From: Alteromonadaceae bacterium
GTDB taxonomy: Bacteria > Pseudomonadota > Gammaproteobacteria > Enterobacterales > Alteromonadaceae
Length of the DNA stretch: 64,000 bases
NCBI GenBank assembly: GCA_027013165.1
Contig: JALUXV010000530.1
Coordinates: 1 to 64,000, forward strand
Direction of reading: 5' to 3'
Shown: positions 38,608 through 48,617 of the stretch, piece by piece
Numbering within the stretch: position 1 is the first letter of the stretch
Layout: each line of letters opens with the position of its first letter
Notes under the pieces: model-generated
What the model was told of the DNA's origin: nothing
Databases searched by the model: none
Seen by the model: only the letters and a program-made list of their open reading frames with translations
Translations under genes and position numbers: made by a program

Positions 38608-39930
38608 TTAGGTACTGGGAATAGTCAGCACTTGTCCTATTTGAACCACATCACTATTGAGATTATTGACTTCTTTAATTCGGCGTACCGTAACACTGTA
38701 ACGCTGAGCCAACAAAGAAAGTGACTCTCCACTTTGTACTTTATGAGTTCGGTTTGTAGCCCTTTCTGAGGCCCACAATGTACCATCAGGGGGCACTTGT
38801 CTGAAATATCGCTTAGTTGCATTAAAAATTGACTGTGCCAAACGCTCTCGATGTTTTGACCAATTAAGGTTCTTTTCTTCTTCGGGGTTTGAAATGAATC
38901 CCACTTCTACAAGTATGGAAGGAATATCGGGCGATGTTAACACAGCCAAACTGGCAGCTTGAGGTGTGCGTTTGTGCATACGAGTAATCTGTTTCAACTC
39001 GCTTATCACTTCATTGCTCAAGTCGAAACTCGTTGCCATACTGTGGTCCATCGACAAGCCCAGAATAGTTTCTGCAAGATAAAGCTCACTCGATTTATCA
39101 CTGATAACTTCTGCGGCCCCACCAAGTAGCTCCGAGTGACGTTCCGTTTTTTCCATCCAACGACCGAGTTCAGTGTCAGCTCTTCGCATTGACAGCACCC
39201 ATACAGATCCGCCTCTGGGTTCAGGTTGGGTAAATGCGTCAGCATGCACTGAGATAAAGAGGTCGGCTTTTTTCTCTCGGGCAATTTCTGGACGACGATT
39301 TGGTGAAATATAATAGTCACCGGAACGAGTCATAATTGCCCGCATTCCTCGTTCGTTGTTAATCATGGCCTCAAGTTTTTTAGCAATACTCAAGGTAATA
39401 TGCTTCTCATAAGAGCCTGAAGGCCCTATTGATCCGGGATCTTCTCCTCCATGCCCCGCATCTATAGCAATAATAATATCTCGGTCTCTTGGGTTACTGG
39501 ATTGATCAATAACAATGGGGGCAGGCGCAGGCGGACTGCTGTCGAGCAAATCAATCACCAATCGATGACCATAAGGCGCTGTGGGCGTCATAGCAAACAA
39601 GGTGGGGTCAGCTTTGCGATTCAGTTCAATCACAATTCTGGCGTCATTAGTAGTCTTGGGGGTTGAATAACGCACTTTTTTGACTAAATCACCCATGTCT
39701 TGTGACACAGATAGCTCCGTATCACGTTTGGTATCAGACAAATCAATAACAAGACGGTGCGGGTTGGTTAATGTGAAATAAGTAAATTCTGGCGCTGCGT
39801 CTAGGTCGAGTACAACGCGAGTACTCGCTGGAGAAGGCCAAATCCGCAGGCCATCAATGTCATTTTGTGCAGCTTGCAGGTGTTGTACCACCAGCATCAT
39901 ACACAAAACTAACCCTATAATGCGCACCAT
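38608..39930 (-). CDS. amiB: N-acetylmuramoyl-L-alanine amidase with AMIN and LysM domains
   Basis: After a signal peptide ([17 protein letters not shown]), an AMIN domain (residues 25-130) directs the enzyme to the division septum. The Amidase_3 zinc domain (about 150-375) shows [32 protein letters not shown] and VSVHADAF. A C-terminal LysM ([18 protein letters not shown]) binds peptidoglycan. AMIN plus LysM and the place before mutL identify AmiB. It cuts the peptide stem from septal peptidoglycan during cell separation. Confidence 0.94.
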   Translation of the reverse strand: MVRIIGLVLCMMLVVQHLQAAQNDIDGLRIWPSPASTRVVLDLDAAPEFTYFTLTNPHRLVIDLSDTKRDTELSVSQDMGDLVKKVRYSTPKTTNDARIVIELNRKADPTLFAMTPTAPYGHRLVIDLLDSSPPAPAPIVIDQSSNPRDRDIIIAIDAGHGGEDPGSIGPSGSYEKHITLSIAKKLEAMINNERGMRAIMTRSGDYYISPNRRPEIAREKKADLFISVHADAFTQPEPRGGSVWVLSMRRADTELGRWMEKTERHSELLGGAAEVISDKSSELYLAETILGLSMDHSMATSFDLSNEVISELKQITRMHKRTPQAASLAVLTSPDIPSILVEVGFISNPEEEKNLNWSKHRERLAQSIFNATKRYFRQVPPDGTLWASERATNRTHKVQSGESLSLLAQRYSVTVRRIKEVNNLNSDVVQIGQVLTIPST

Positions 39931-40006
39931 AATATCTCTACTTAGCCACTTATTTTTATTTTATTCATTAATTTACAACGCGACACCAGTAAAATGTCGA
40001 GCATTT

Positions 40007-40489
40007 TCAAACACACTTACAATTCTGTAATATTTTAGCGCCCTTCACACTTCTCGCCTGAACTAAAAACTGCCTACCTGCTGAGGTAATGTCTATATCG
40101 ATAACTAGATCTGGCATGGCGAGGAATTGGCCACCTTTTTCAGACCACTCTATCAAAGCTATGTTCCCTTCGCCAAAATAGTCTCTAATTCCCATAAATT
40201 CTAGCTCTTCTGGATCGGCTAGACGATATAGGTCGAAATGGTAAATTGATATCGAATCAAGCTCATACGGTTCAACTAAGGTGTACGTTGGGCTCTTCAC
40301 ACTTCCTTCATGGCCAAAAGACTGAATAAAGTAACGACTAAAGGTGGTTTTGCCAGCACCTAAATCCCCATCGAGAAAAATAACGGCTTCTTTCGACGAT
40401 AACGCAGCTACAGCTTGCGCAAGATCTTGTGCGAGTACAGCGGTTTCTTCGGGCGCACTCGCAAAAAAAGATGTTTCTGGGTATGACAT
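40007..40489 (-). CDS. tsaE: tRNA threonylcarbamoyladenosine biosynthesis ATPase TsaE
   Basis: This 160-residue protein has Walker A GDLGAGKTTFSRYF, SPTYTLVEPYE, and IYHFDLYRLADPEELEFMG, the TsaE signature. It drives the TsaB-TsaD-TsaE complex that makes t6A37 in tRNAs. It lies 50 bases after nnr and upstream of amiB. Confidence 0.96.
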   Translation of the reverse strand: MSYPETSFFASAPEETAVLAQDLAQAVAALSSKEAVIFLDGDLGAGKTTFSRYFIQSFGHEGSVKSPTYTLVEPYELDSISIYHFDLYRLADPEELEFMGIRDYFGEGNIALIEWSEKGGQFLAMPDLVIDIDITSAGRQFLVQARSVKGAKILQNCKCV

Positions 40490-40539
40490 AAGTCCAAATT
40501 CCTACAACAGCGTGTGAATACTGCCCAACGTTGAAAAAA

Positions 40540-42048
40540 TCACGAACTGTGGTGATTGATCAAAGCTCGAACTGCATCAAATAAATCACTCGCTATCATA
40601 CCACGTTGACCGTATAACTCGGCAACGTCATCACCAGCTTTTGCGTGCAGAATCACACCGTATTTCGCGGCCATATCAACTTGAACACCTTGTGCCAATA
40701 AAGCACCTAAAATTCCACTCAGTACATCACCACTTCCTGCGGTAGCCATGCCAGGGTTACCGTGACGACACACCCATGTTGCTTTCTCGTTATCTATAAG
40801 AGTACCCGCGCCTTTCAATACACACACTGCGTGATATCGCTGTGCACATTGGCGCGCGGTGTTGAATCGATTGCTCTCCACTTCTTCTACTGTTAACCCC
40901 AGCAATCTTGCACCTTCGGCAGCATGGGGGGTTAATATACAGTCTGTTACCGTGTACGCCGTTGACTGCTTACACAATAAATTCAGTGCATCGGCGTCAA
41001 TGACTAGCGGGGTATTTGTCGCCTGGCAGTACTTCATCGTAGTTTCAAAGGCAGCTTCGGCCCATTCATCCTGTCCTAAGCCTGGCCCAATAACCACACA
41101 TGTTGCCCATGCTAAGGCTGCGTCTAAATCAGAATCTGTGACCATAAGCTCTGGGCGACCGGAACTCACTTGTACCACTGATGCTTCATGAACATAAGTT
41201 CGTACCATCCCTGCACCACTGCGCAGCGCTGCTTCACCAGCTAACCTAATTGCGCCAGCAGTTCCCTTGTTTCCGCCCACGCAGAGTAGTCGCCCATAAG
41301 TACCTTTATGACTGTGTATATCGCGAGGTGCTAAGCCCTTAAAATGCTCTATTTTAAGCAGCGTTGCACAGGGCTTCGCCAGGGCTTGAAACGCCTTCCC
41401 AATGTCTAAATCAGCGTAAACCAACTGCCCACAAGACTGCTTGCCTGCTCCGGTGACTAGCCCAGGCTTAATACCAACAAAAGTTACCGTCACATCGGCT
41501 TGAACACAGCGCCCTAAACTCTGCCCTGTATTTGCGTCGAGGCCAGACGGAACATCAACTGCCACTACATAGGTGCTAGACCTATTTATCACGTCTATTA
41601 CGTCTGCAAACTCATTGCGAATAACGCTATTAATTCCGGTACCCAATAACGCGTCGATAATAATATCGGCTTTTTCAACTAAGGCTTCGCTAAACTCTAC
41701 TAATTTGCCGCCAGCAGCAAACCAGTTTGCTTGGGCTATACCGGCGTCACCGTCCAAAATTCGGTCAGGTTCTACCGCACAAACGTAAACTTGCTTGCCC
41801 GCTTTTTTTGCATGTAGTGCAGTAACGTAGCCGTCACCCGCATTATTTCCTTGGCCAACGAGTACCACGAAAATATCTAAATTGGGAAATAGCTCAATGC
41901 AGTGTTGGAATACAGACTCGCCGGCCCGTTGCATAAGCGTAAACATGTCACATCCCGAATTTTCGGCTGCGGCTTGCTCGTTTGCGCGAACTTGATCGGC
42001 GCGAAAGAGTTTGTGTGATAAGCTGGTAGTGAGTTGAGTATCTAACAT
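40540..42048 (-). CDS. nnr: Bifunctional NAD(P)HX epimerase/dehydratase
   Basis: The N-terminal half is the YjeF epimerase (VGQGNNAGDGYVTALHA and VAVDVPSGLDANTG). The C-terminal half is the ADP-dependent dehydratase (GGNKGTAGAIRLAGEAALRSGAG and GMATAGSGDVLSGILGA). Together they repair hydrated NADH and NADPH. At 502 residues it has the normal bacterial fusion length. Its start lies only 6 bases from the start of divergent queG. Confidence 0.96.
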   Translation of the reverse strand: MLDTQLTTSLSHKLFRADQVRANEQAAAENSGCDMFTLMQRAGESVFQHCIELFPNLDIFVVLVGQGNNAGDGYVTALHAKKAGKQVYVCAVEPDRILDGDAGIAQANWFAAGGKLVEFSEALVEKADIIIDALLGTGINSVIRNEFADVIDVINRSSTYVVAVDVPSGLDANTGQSLGRCVQADVTVTFVGIKPGLVTGAGKQSCGQLVYADLDIGKAFQALAKPCATLLKIEHFKGLAPRDIHSHKGTYGRLLCVGGNKGTAGAIRLAGEAALRSGAGMVRTYVHEASVVQVSSGRPELMVTDSDLDAALAWATCVVIGPGLGQDEWAEAAFETTMKYCQATNTPLVIDADALNLLCKQSTAYTVTDCILTPHAAEGARLLGLTVEEVESNRFNTARQCAQRYHAVCVLKGAGTLIDNEKATWVCRHGNPGMATAGSGDVLSGILGALLAQGVQVDMAAKYGVILHAKAGDDVAELYGQRGMIASDLFDAVRALINHHSS

Positions 42049-42054
42049 AAATGC

Positions 42055-43197
42055 ATGTCCGCGATAAATTCCATCGATTTAAACCAGTTGTCCAACGATA
42101 TCAAGGCTTGGGGCCGTGCGCTAGGCTTTCAGCACGTTGGAATTAGTGATATTGACTTATCGCAACACGAACCGCATTTAATGCAATGGTTAGAAAATGG
42201 CTATCACGGCGCTATGGACTACATGGAAGCTCATGGGCTGAAACGAGCGCGCCCCGCGGAGTTGGTGCCCGGCACACTGCGGGTGATCAGTGTAAGAATG
42301 GATTACCTTCCGCCCGACGCATCTTTTGCTAAACACTTAAAAGACCCCAATATAGGCTACATTAGCCGCTACGCATTGGGGCGAGACTACCACAAAGTCA
42401 TCCGCAAAAAGCTCAAGCAGCTCGGTGAGAAAATATCTGCGCAGTTAGAAGGAACGGCTTACCGCCCTTTTGTCGACTCAGCCCCAGTACTGGAGCACGC
42501 CATTGCGGAAAAGGCGGGAATAGGCTGGACAGGTAAACACACGCTGACTTTAAGTAAAGAAGCCGGTTCATGGTTCTTCTTAGGAGAACTCTTTATTAAC
42601 TTACCCCTTCCCACAGATTCGCCGGTTGAAGCAGAATGTGGAAGCTGCACTGCATGTATTACCATTTGCCCCACTGACGCTATCGTTGCACCTTACCAAG
42701 TAGATGCGAAACGCTGCGTTTCTTACTTAACCATAGAACACGACGGTGAGATACCCGAAGAATTGCGTGCACCGATGGGTAATCGTATTTATGGCTGTGA
42801 CGACTGCCAGTTAATTTGCCCGTGGAATCGCTACAGTACAGTAACTACCGAGCCTGACTTTCATCCCAGAGAAAAGCTTCACGGACAATCACTACTCACA
42901 TTATTTGCTTGGACTGAAGACGAATTTCTGAAATATACCGAAGGATCAGCAATTAGACGCATTGGTTATGCTAAGTGGAAGCGCAATATCGCAATTGCGC
43001 TAGGAAACAGCCCCTATTCATCAATAACTTTAAATACGTTAGCCGAATCGCTGGGAAGTGTGGACGATAACGTCGATGTACACATCAAGTGGGCCGTAGA
43101 ACAGCAAATGAGAAAATCCCAAACGAACCAATCAGAAAACCGCAAACATCAGCGGCTGGTGCGTACGATTGAAAAAGGGCTTCCCCGAGACGCATAA
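42055..43197 (+). CDS. queG: Epoxyqueuosine reductase QueG
   Basis: This 380-residue protein has the cobalamin-binding N-terminal part (GLKRARPAELVPGTLRVISV, PFVDSAPVLEHAIAEKAGIGW) and two 4Fe-4S sets (CGSCTACITICPTDAI and CDDCQLICPWN). A C-terminal HEAT-like helical segment follows. It makes queuosine from epoxyqueuosine in tRNA. The divergent neighbour nnr leaves 6 bases, so its promoter must lie inside nnr. Confidence 0.96.
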   Translation: MSAINSIDLNQLSNDIKAWGRALGFQHVGISDIDLSQHEPHLMQWLENGYHGAMDYMEAHGLKRARPAELVPGTLRVISVRMDYLPPDASFAKHLKDPNIGYISRYALGRDYHKVIRKKLKQLGEKISAQLEGTAYRPFVDSAPVLEHAIAEKAGIGWTGKHTLTLSKEAGSWFFLGELFINLPLPTDSPVEAECGSCTACITICPTDAIVAPYQVDAKRCVSYLTIEHDGEIPEELRAPMGNRIYGCDDCQLICPWNRYSTVTTEPDFHPREKLHGQSLLTLFAWTEDEFLKYTEGSAIRRIGYAKWKRNIAIALGNSPYSSITLNTLAESLGSVDDNVDVHIKWAVEQQMRKSQTNQSENRKHQRLVRTIEKGLPRDA

Positions 43198-43205
43198 AGT
43201 CAACG

Positions 43206-43235
43206 AAGGCAATGACCGTTGAATACCATTGCCTT
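43206..43235. terminator. Hairpin between convergent queG and hemE
   Basis: AAGGCAATG pairs perfectly with CATTGCCTT over a 12-base loop inside the 45-base convergent gap. The following bases are not T-rich, so the role is tentative. Confidence 0.5.
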
Positions 43236-43242
43236 TGGGTGA

Positions 43243-44337
43243 TTATTTTGCGTGATAAGGCTTACTGAGTTCGTGAACTGCGTTTACGAATACACCAGCG
43301 TTTTCTGGCGGTACGTCTAAATGAATACCGTGGCCCAAATTAAATACATGACCTGTACCTTCACCAAAACCTTCAAGAATGGTACTCACTTCTTGTCGAA
43401 TACGAGAAGCTGGCGCATAAAGCATTGATGGATCCATATTCCCTTGTAGCGCCACTTTATCACCTACACGAGCTTTCGCACCGGCAATGTCGATAGTCCA
43501 ATCTAGGCCAACGGCATCACAACCTGTAGCAGCTATAGCTTCTAGCCACATTCCACCGTTTTTGGTGAACAAAGTCACAGGTACTTTTCGACCATCGGCT
43601 TCACGGGTCAATCCGTTGACAATTCGTTCCATATATTGCAACGAAAACTCTTTGTAATCTCGTGGTGATAATACGCCGCCCCAAGTATCAAACACCATGA
43701 CAGATTGGGCGCCCGCCGCAATTTGGGCATTGAGATAACTCGTCACAGAATCAGCTAATTTTGCCAAAAGTGCGTGAAGCGTTGCAGGTTCAGCAAATGC
43801 CATTTTCTTAATTTTGGTAAAAGCTTTGCTCGAACCACCCTCAACCATGTAAGTAGCCAGTGTCCAAGGGCTACCTGAGAATCCGATAAGGGGTACTTCA
43901 CCTTTCAATTCACGACGAATAGTACGCACGGCATTCATTACATATTGCAACTCGCCTTCTGGGTCAGGAATGCCAATTTTATCTACGTCGGCTTTACAAG
44001 TAATCGGCGATTTAAAACGCGGGCCTTCTCCGGTTTCGAAGTATAAGCCCAATCCCATAGCATCTGGGATCGTTAGGATATCGGAGAATAAAATTGCCGC
44101 ATCTAATGGGAATCGACGTAGAGGTTGTAATGTTACTTCACATGCTAATTCAGCATTTTTGCACAACGACATAAAATCACCGGCTTCTGCACGGGTTGCT
44201 TTGTACTCAGGAAGATAACGACCGGCTTGGCGCATCATCCACACAGGAGTAGCGTCTACCGGCTGCTTGAGCAGCGCGCGAAGATAGCGATCATTTTTCA
44301 ATTCTGGCTTTGCAACACTAGAAGCGCTTTGTGACAT
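43243..44337 (-). CDS. hemE: Uroporphyrinogen decarboxylase
   Basis: This 364-residue protein begins with [31 protein letters not shown], the substrate-binding [15 protein letters not shown] signature, and contains [18 protein letters not shown] and [15 protein letters not shown]. It decarboxylates the four acetate groups of uroporphyrinogen III to coproporphyrinogen III in heme synthesis. It lies 143 bases after nudC, the same order as in E. coli. Confidence 0.97.
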   Translation of the reverse strand: MSQSASSVAKPELKNDRYLRALLKQPVDATPVWMMRQAGRYLPEYKATRAEAGDFMSLCKNAELACEVTLQPLRRFPLDAAILFSDILTIPDAMGLGLYFETGEGPRFKSPITCKADVDKIGIPDPEGELQYVMNAVRTIRRELKGEVPLIGFSGSPWTLATYMVEGGSSKAFTKIKKMAFAEPATLHALLAKLADSVTSYLNAQIAAGAQSVMVFDTWGGVLSPRDYKEFSLQYMERIVNGLTREADGRKVPVTLFTKNGGMWLEAIAATGCDAVGLDWTIDIAGAKARVGDKVALQGNMDPSMLYAPASRIRQEVSTILEGFGEGTGHVFNLGHGIHLDVPPENAGVFVNAVHELSKPYHAK

Positions 44338-44480
44338 GGGTTCACCTAAAACTATTCGATGCTAAAAAACCGCCGAAGTATATCAGCTATCCAAACGCCT
44401 GTATTAAAAACCTAGTGAAAAATTGTGCTTTTAAGCAATGATTACTTGCTAAAGATCAAGTTATTCTTCTAAGAGTTCAA

Positions 44481-45329
44481 TCAGGAACCACTTGAAGATT
44501 TTTCTCGAATCAATGAGATAGTTTTTTCAATAAGTTGACCAGCAATAGAAAGCTTAGGCGGAATAATAGGTAGATCGTCAATATCGAACCACTGGGCATC
44601 GTCTATCTCGTTTTCTTGGCAACGGATATCTCCACCTGCATATTCTGCGATAAAGCCCACCATTAGTGAGTGGGGAAACGGCCATGGCTGACTATCAAAA
44701 TACTGAATATTTTTCACTTTCACGCCGACCTCTTCGAAAACTTCTCTGTGGGTCGCTTGCACAAGACTCTCACCACTTTCCACAAAGCCTGCAAGGGTCG
44801 AATACATGTTGGTCTCTCTGTGCCGTGTTCCTTTTGCCAACAAAATGCGTTCGTTGTCGTGAATAGCAACAATGATACAAGGGGAAACTCTTGGATAGCT
44901 TCGGTGATTGCACTGATGACAGTGTACGGCCATTTCCCATGTCACCAGCTCGGTTTTCGCCCCACACTGGCCACAAAATCTGTGGGTACGCAAAAAGTGA
45001 ATATATTGCCAAGCTCGCCCTATCACTGAAAAACCTATGTCTTGGTGAGCCATAAGTAATGCCCTCAGTGAAAGGGTAGTCCATCCTTCTGAGGTTACAG
45101 CTTCACTACCCAAATCAACAACAAATACTTGCTCGTTGTTCTCAGCAGATTCTGACAGCGGGGGCAACTCATGAATATCGTCTTGGTATTCTGATAAAAA
45201 TGTCATCTCACTGACATCTGCGTTGGGCAAGCTCGACTCGTTTTCTCTGACAACTACGCTCCCTTTGCTGAAAATAATCCATAGTGCACTATTATTTTCT
45301 ATTTGAGCGCGGGTTTTTCTTATCATCAT
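44481..45329 (-). CDS. nudC: NAD-capped RNA/NADH pyrophosphatase NudC
   Basis: A Cys4 zinc ribbon (CGQCGAKT and CHQCNH) precedes the Nudix box GFVESGESLVQATHREVFEE, and SQPWPFPHSLM is the NudC-specific NAD-recognition motif. It removes NAD caps from RNA 5' ends and hydrolyses NADH. The ORF opens at a TTG (45347). I use the first ATG (45329), though MM and a TTG make the start uncertain. Confidence 0.93.
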   Translation of the reverse strand: MMIRKTRAQIENNSALWIIFSKGSVVVRENESSLPNADVSEMTFLSEYQDDIHELPPLSESAENNEQVFVVDLGSEAVTSEGWTTLSLRALLMAHQDIGFSVIGRAWQYIHFLRTHRFCGQCGAKTELVTWEMAVHCHQCNHRSYPRVSPCIIVAIHDNERILLAKGTRHRETNMYSTLAGFVESGESLVQATHREVFEEVGVKVKNIQYFDSQPWPFPHSLMVGFIAEYAGGDIRCQENEIDDAQWFDIDDLPIIPPKLSIAGQLIEKTISLIREKSSSGS

Positions 45330-45405
45330 AAAGAGGCTCGACTCCAAAATGGGTAATTACGTAAAGATAACACAATAAATAACTTAACCTTCTTCGTTTG
45401 TTAAT

Positions 45406-45433
45406 TTGTGTACAGTTACTAGGGTGTTATACT
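45406..45433 (+). promoter_or_regulatory. Promoter of rsd
   Basis: TTGTGT and TATACT are spaced by 16 bases in the divergent nudC-rsd gap, about 40 bases before the rsd ATG. Confidence 0.5.
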
Positions 45434-45474
45434 AGCGTAAACATAGCGTTTATTTGGTTTAAAAGGGCCGAAGC

Positions 45475-45936
45475 ATGTTAGAACAGTTAGATAAAGTAAA
45501 AGCTCTATGGGGCGGTAAAAGTCAAACTGTTGATAATTGGCTTCAATCACGGAAGCGCTTACTGGTATCATATTGCCAACTTGCAGGTATGAACACTGGC
45601 GAACATGTGTTACCCAGTGCTAGCGCCATCGAGACGTTCTGCGAGCAGTTAATGGACTATGTATCTACAGGTCACTTTGAGGTGTTCGACATGTTGGTAC
45701 CCAACAATACGGCCATGCAGGACAAGGCAACAAGTCTCTATCCAAAATTAGCGCAAACCACAGACGCAGCATTAAAATTTAACGATAATTTCGCCGATGC
45801 CTTTTCTGTAAAACAAGCAAATGCATTTGATGAATCTTTATCAACCCTTGGCGAAGCTCTCGAACTGCGTTTTGCCATGGAAGACGAGCTTATTGCATAT
45901 ATGTTTTCCAATGCAATGGATAGCGAGCGCACATAG
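45475..45936 (+). CDS. rsd: Anti-sigma-70 factor Rsd/AlgQ
   Basis: This 153-residue protein begins MLEQLDKVKALWGGKSQTVDNWLQSRKRLLVSYCQLAG, the Rsd/AlgQ pattern, and continues as an all-helical bundle (EAFCEQLMDYVSTGHFEVFD-like region). It binds domain 4 of RpoD and frees core polymerase for other sigma factors in stationary phase. Its position divergent from nudC-hemE matches E. coli. Confidence 0.94.
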   Translation: MLEQLDKVKALWGGKSQTVDNWLQSRKRLLVSYCQLAGMNTGEHVLPSASAIETFCEQLMDYVSTGHFEVFDMLVPNNTAMQDKATSLYPKLAQTTDAALKFNDNFADAFSVKQANAFDESLSTLGEALELRFAMEDELIAYMFSNAMDSERT

Positions 45937-45986
45937 CGCAAGTTTAACTTCTACAGGACACCTTGCAGTAACCATGGTAGTAATAA

Positions 45987-46460
45987 ATGAATAGTTCAAT
46001 CTTAATACAAAAAGCACGCACTTATTGTGAGCAACGGGGCGCTAGATTTACCCCCTTACGTGCCAAGGTTTACGAAATACTAGTAGAGAAACATGGTCCT
46101 ATGGGGGCCTATGAGATGCTAGACGCGCTAAAGGAAACCGAATCTAGTGCGAAACCGGCAACCGTATACCGTGCTTTAGACTTTTTATTAGATTTTGGAT
46201 TGATACACCGACTTGAGTCTACTAACGCATTTGTCGCTTGTTATCATTTTGGCTGCCACCATCCGGTACAATTTCTGATTTGTGACAGTTGTGGCGACGT
46301 CGCTGAAATTCAGTCAGAAGGATTAAAAGAAACATTGGACAGCCAAGCCCAAGCCAACGGCTTTAAAGTAATAAAGCAAACTATCGAAGCCCATGGGTTG
46401 TGCTCAGAGTGTCAAGTGGCCGAGGTAACCTCTTCCAAGGAGCACGTAAATGAATGCTGA
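45987..46460 (+). CDS. zur: Zinc uptake regulator Zur
   Basis: This 157-residue Fur-family repressor has the winged helix (RGARFTPLRAKVYEILVEKHGPMGAYEML, AKPATVYRALDFLLDFG) and a dimerisation domain with metal ligands (GCHHPVQFLICDSCGDVAEI and CSECQ). The GAYEMLDAL helix is Zur-like rather than Fur-like. It represses zinc import genes when zinc is sufficient. Its stop overlaps the CheX-like gene start by 11 bases. Confidence 0.9.
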   Translation: MNSSILIQKARTYCEQRGARFTPLRAKVYEILVEKHGPMGAYEMLDALKETESSAKPATVYRALDFLLDFGLIHRLESTNAFVACYHFGCHHPVQFLICDSCGDVAEIQSEGLKETLDSQAQANGFKVIKQTIEAHGLCSECQVAEVTSSKEHVNEC

Positions 46461-46914
46461 GTTTGTAAACCCTTTTATAACGGGTTTTCTCAATGTAATG
46501 GAAACTATGGCACAAACAAAACTTACCCCAGGTAAGCCAAAACGTAAGCAAGACGATATGGCTAAAGGGGATGTATCAGGGTTGATAGGCATGGTGGGCC
46601 CAGAGGTTAAGGGATCTATGTCGATAACCTTTGATGAATCGTTAGCGTTGACAATCATGGAGCGAATGGTTGGTGAGCGACCGAGTAAACTCGACGCTGA
46701 AGTGGGTGATATGGTAGGCGAAGTAACTAATATGATTTGCGGTGGTGCTAAAAGAGACCTTGCAGATAAAGGGTTTGAATTTGCCATGGCCACCCCCGTT
46801 GTTGTTTCAGGGAAGGATCACTCAATTAGTCATCAGGTGGATGGCGCAAAAATTATCCTTCCTTTCCTATGCGATGACGGACTTGCGCATCTGGAAATTT
46901 GTTTTGACAAGTAG
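46450..46914 (+). CDS. CheX-like chemotaxis phosphatase
   Basis: This 154-residue protein has the CheC/CheX/FliY-type layout: [21 protein letters not shown] at the start and the catalytic-helix type motif [21 protein letters not shown], where Glu and Asn would lie. CheX dephosphorylates CheY-P. It lies outside any chemotaxis operon and overlaps zur upstream and yjbQ downstream. The active-site assignment rests on motif likeness. Confidence 0.8.
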   Translation: MNAEFVNPFITGFLNVMETMAQTKLTPGKPKRKQDDMAKGDVSGLIGMVGPEVKGSMSITFDESLALTIMERMVGERPSKLDAEVGDMVGEVTNMICGGAKRDLADKGFEFAMATPVVVSGKDHSISHQVDGAKIILPFLCDDGLAHLEICFDK

Positions 46915-47344
46915 CGTTTGGTTTTCGGAAACCATTACAATACCGGCAAAACCAAGAGGTTTTCATCTAATAACTCAACAAATCGTTGAAGCATTGCCTC
47001 AATTGCGAGATATTGAGGTAGGTTTAATGCATCTGTGTTTGCAACATACCAGTGCAAGCCTTACTATCAACGAGAATGCGGATCCAACGGTACGTAAAGA
47101 CATGGAAGCCTTCTTTAATTATAGCGTCAAAGAAGATTTACCTTTTTATCGACATATTTATGAAGGCAGTGACGATATGCCTGCCCATATAAAGTCGAGT
47201 ATACTAGGCTGCCAAGTGACCCTTCCCATTCAGCAAGGTAAGATTCAACTTGGTACGTGGCAGGGCATCATGCTAGGAGAACATCGTGATCACGGTGGCT
47301 CCCGCAGGATTATAGCTACATTACACGGTCAAGTAGCAGTATGA
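46904..47344 (+). CDS. yjbQ: YjbQ-family protein (secondary thiamine-phosphate synthase-like)
   Basis: The family core is clear: [35 protein letters not shown] and [19 protein letters not shown]. The ORF track starts at 46742 inside the CheX-like gene. The TTG at 46904 gives [21 protein letters not shown] (146 residues), close to the E. coli length of 138 and overlapping the preceding stop by 11 bases; an ATG at 46874 is the alternative. Some members have weak thiamine-phosphate synthase activity, but the true role is unsettled. Confidence 0.85.
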   Translation: MTSSVWFSETITIPAKPRGFHLITQQIVEALPQLRDIEVGLMHLCLQHTSASLTINENADPTVRKDMEAFFNYSVKEDLPFYRHIYEGSDDMPAHIKSSILGCQVTLPIQQGKIQLGTWQGIMLGEHRDHGGSRRIIATLHGQVAV

Positions 47345-47445
47345 TCACACCAATAATAGCTACAAGCCATGAGTAAGCTCAAAGCAGTGAGCAACTTAAA
47401 ACATTATGTGACACTTCATCACTCAACATTAAACAGGATGTGACT

Positions 47446-48564
47446 ATGAAAAAACACTTTACAATGGCTGCATTGACTGCCGCTATGTTATCGACCACAG
47501 CTTTTGCGCAAGAAGAACCGCCTTACTCAAGCTGGCTTGGTGTATCTGGAATGTATTACAAAGCTTCCGGCCTTCACACTATTGATGGTACGACAACAGG
47601 TACCTCTTTCGACGATGGGAAGGGAATTACCGCTGAGTACGGTTTTCGTTTTACTCAGTCTTGGGCAGTACGCGCTGAATTTACGCATCTAGAACTTGAC
47701 CTATTTCAAAACGCTGGTGAAGATGACGGTGAGATGACTGGTGTCGATCTTGTGTACTTCCTCCCAGAAGACAAATACTATCTGTTTGGTGGTGTACGTC
47801 GTCAATCAGTTGGCGACTCAACCACTTTTGTAGATTTGGGTATTGGTAAACATTGGCAGCCAGTTGAAAACCTAATGGTTCTTACTGAGATTGCTACCTA
47901 TCGTGATTTAGACTTCGACTTTAGTGATGTTAGCGTTAAGATTGGCCTTGTTGTTCCTTTTGGTGAAACGTCTTCAAGTGCGCCAGTAGCAACTGCCTAT
48001 GACACTGACAACGATGGCGTCATTGACCGCTTAGACCAGTGCCCTATGACACCTGCGGGTGTTGCTGTTGATTCAGTAGGCTGTCAAGTAATGGCTGACG
48101 ACGACAACGATGGTGTTAGCAATGATATGGACCAGTGTCCAGATTCACCGGCTGACGTTAAAGTTGACGAAAAGGGCTGTACCGTCTTTGGCAACGAAAC
48201 AGTAAACATTACGCTTCGCGTATTGTTTGATAACGACAGCGCTGAAGTAAAACAGCCTCGCGATCCAGAAATTGTTGAATTCGCTGAATTTATGACTCAG
48301 TACGCTGACACAACTGCTGTAGTAGAAGGTCATACATCTGCACCTGGTTCTGCAACATACAACCTCAAGTTGTCTGAAGAACGCGCCGAAGCCTTCAAAG
48401 CCGTATTAGTTGACATGTATGGTATTGACGCAGTTCGTATCGATACTGTTGGATACGGTGAAACTCAGTTACTAGACCCTGCAAATACAGCGGATGCACA
48501 TATGGTTAACCGCCGAATCTCTGTAACGGTTGAGCAAACTGTTCAAGTACCAGAGAAAAAGTAA
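47446..48564 (+). CDS. OmpA-family outer-membrane protein
   Basis: The signal peptide is MKKHFTMAALTAAMLSTTAFA. An 8-strand barrel fills about 20-175. Type 3 thrombospondin-like calcium repeats follow (DTDNDGVIDRLDQCPMTP and DDDNDGVSNDMDQCPDSP). The C-terminal OmpA domain (VLFDNDSAEVK to NRRISV) binds peptidoglycan. The ORF begins with a GTG at 47440; the ATG at 47446, behind CAGGA, is better (372 residues). It links outer membrane and cell wall. Confidence 0.93.
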   Translation: MKKHFTMAALTAAMLSTTAFAQEEPPYSSWLGVSGMYYKASGLHTIDGTTTGTSFDDGKGITAEYGFRFTQSWAVRAEFTHLELDLFQNAGEDDGEMTGVDLVYFLPEDKYYLFGGVRRQSVGDSTTFVDLGIGKHWQPVENLMVLTEIATYRDLDFDFSDVSVKIGLVVPFGETSSSAPVATAYDTDNDGVIDRLDQCPMTPAGVAVDSVGCQVMADDDNDGVSNDMDQCPDSPADVKVDEKGCTVFGNETVNITLRVLFDNDSAEVKQPRDPEIVEFAEFMTQYADTTAVVEGHTSAPGSATYNLKLSEERAEAFKAVLVDMYGIDAVRIDTVGYGETQLLDPANTADAHMVNRRISVTVEQTVQVPEKK

Positions 48565-48591
48565 CCGCTCAGGAATTACGATTTACGATAG

Positions 48592-48617
48592 AAAAAGGCG
48601 CCTGATGGCGCCTTTTT
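48592..48617. terminator. Bidirectional terminator between ompA-like gene and dnaB
   Basis: AAAAAGGCGCC-TGAT-GGCGCCTTTTTT is a perfect stem with T runs on both strands. It touches the dnaB stop. Confidence 0.92.
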
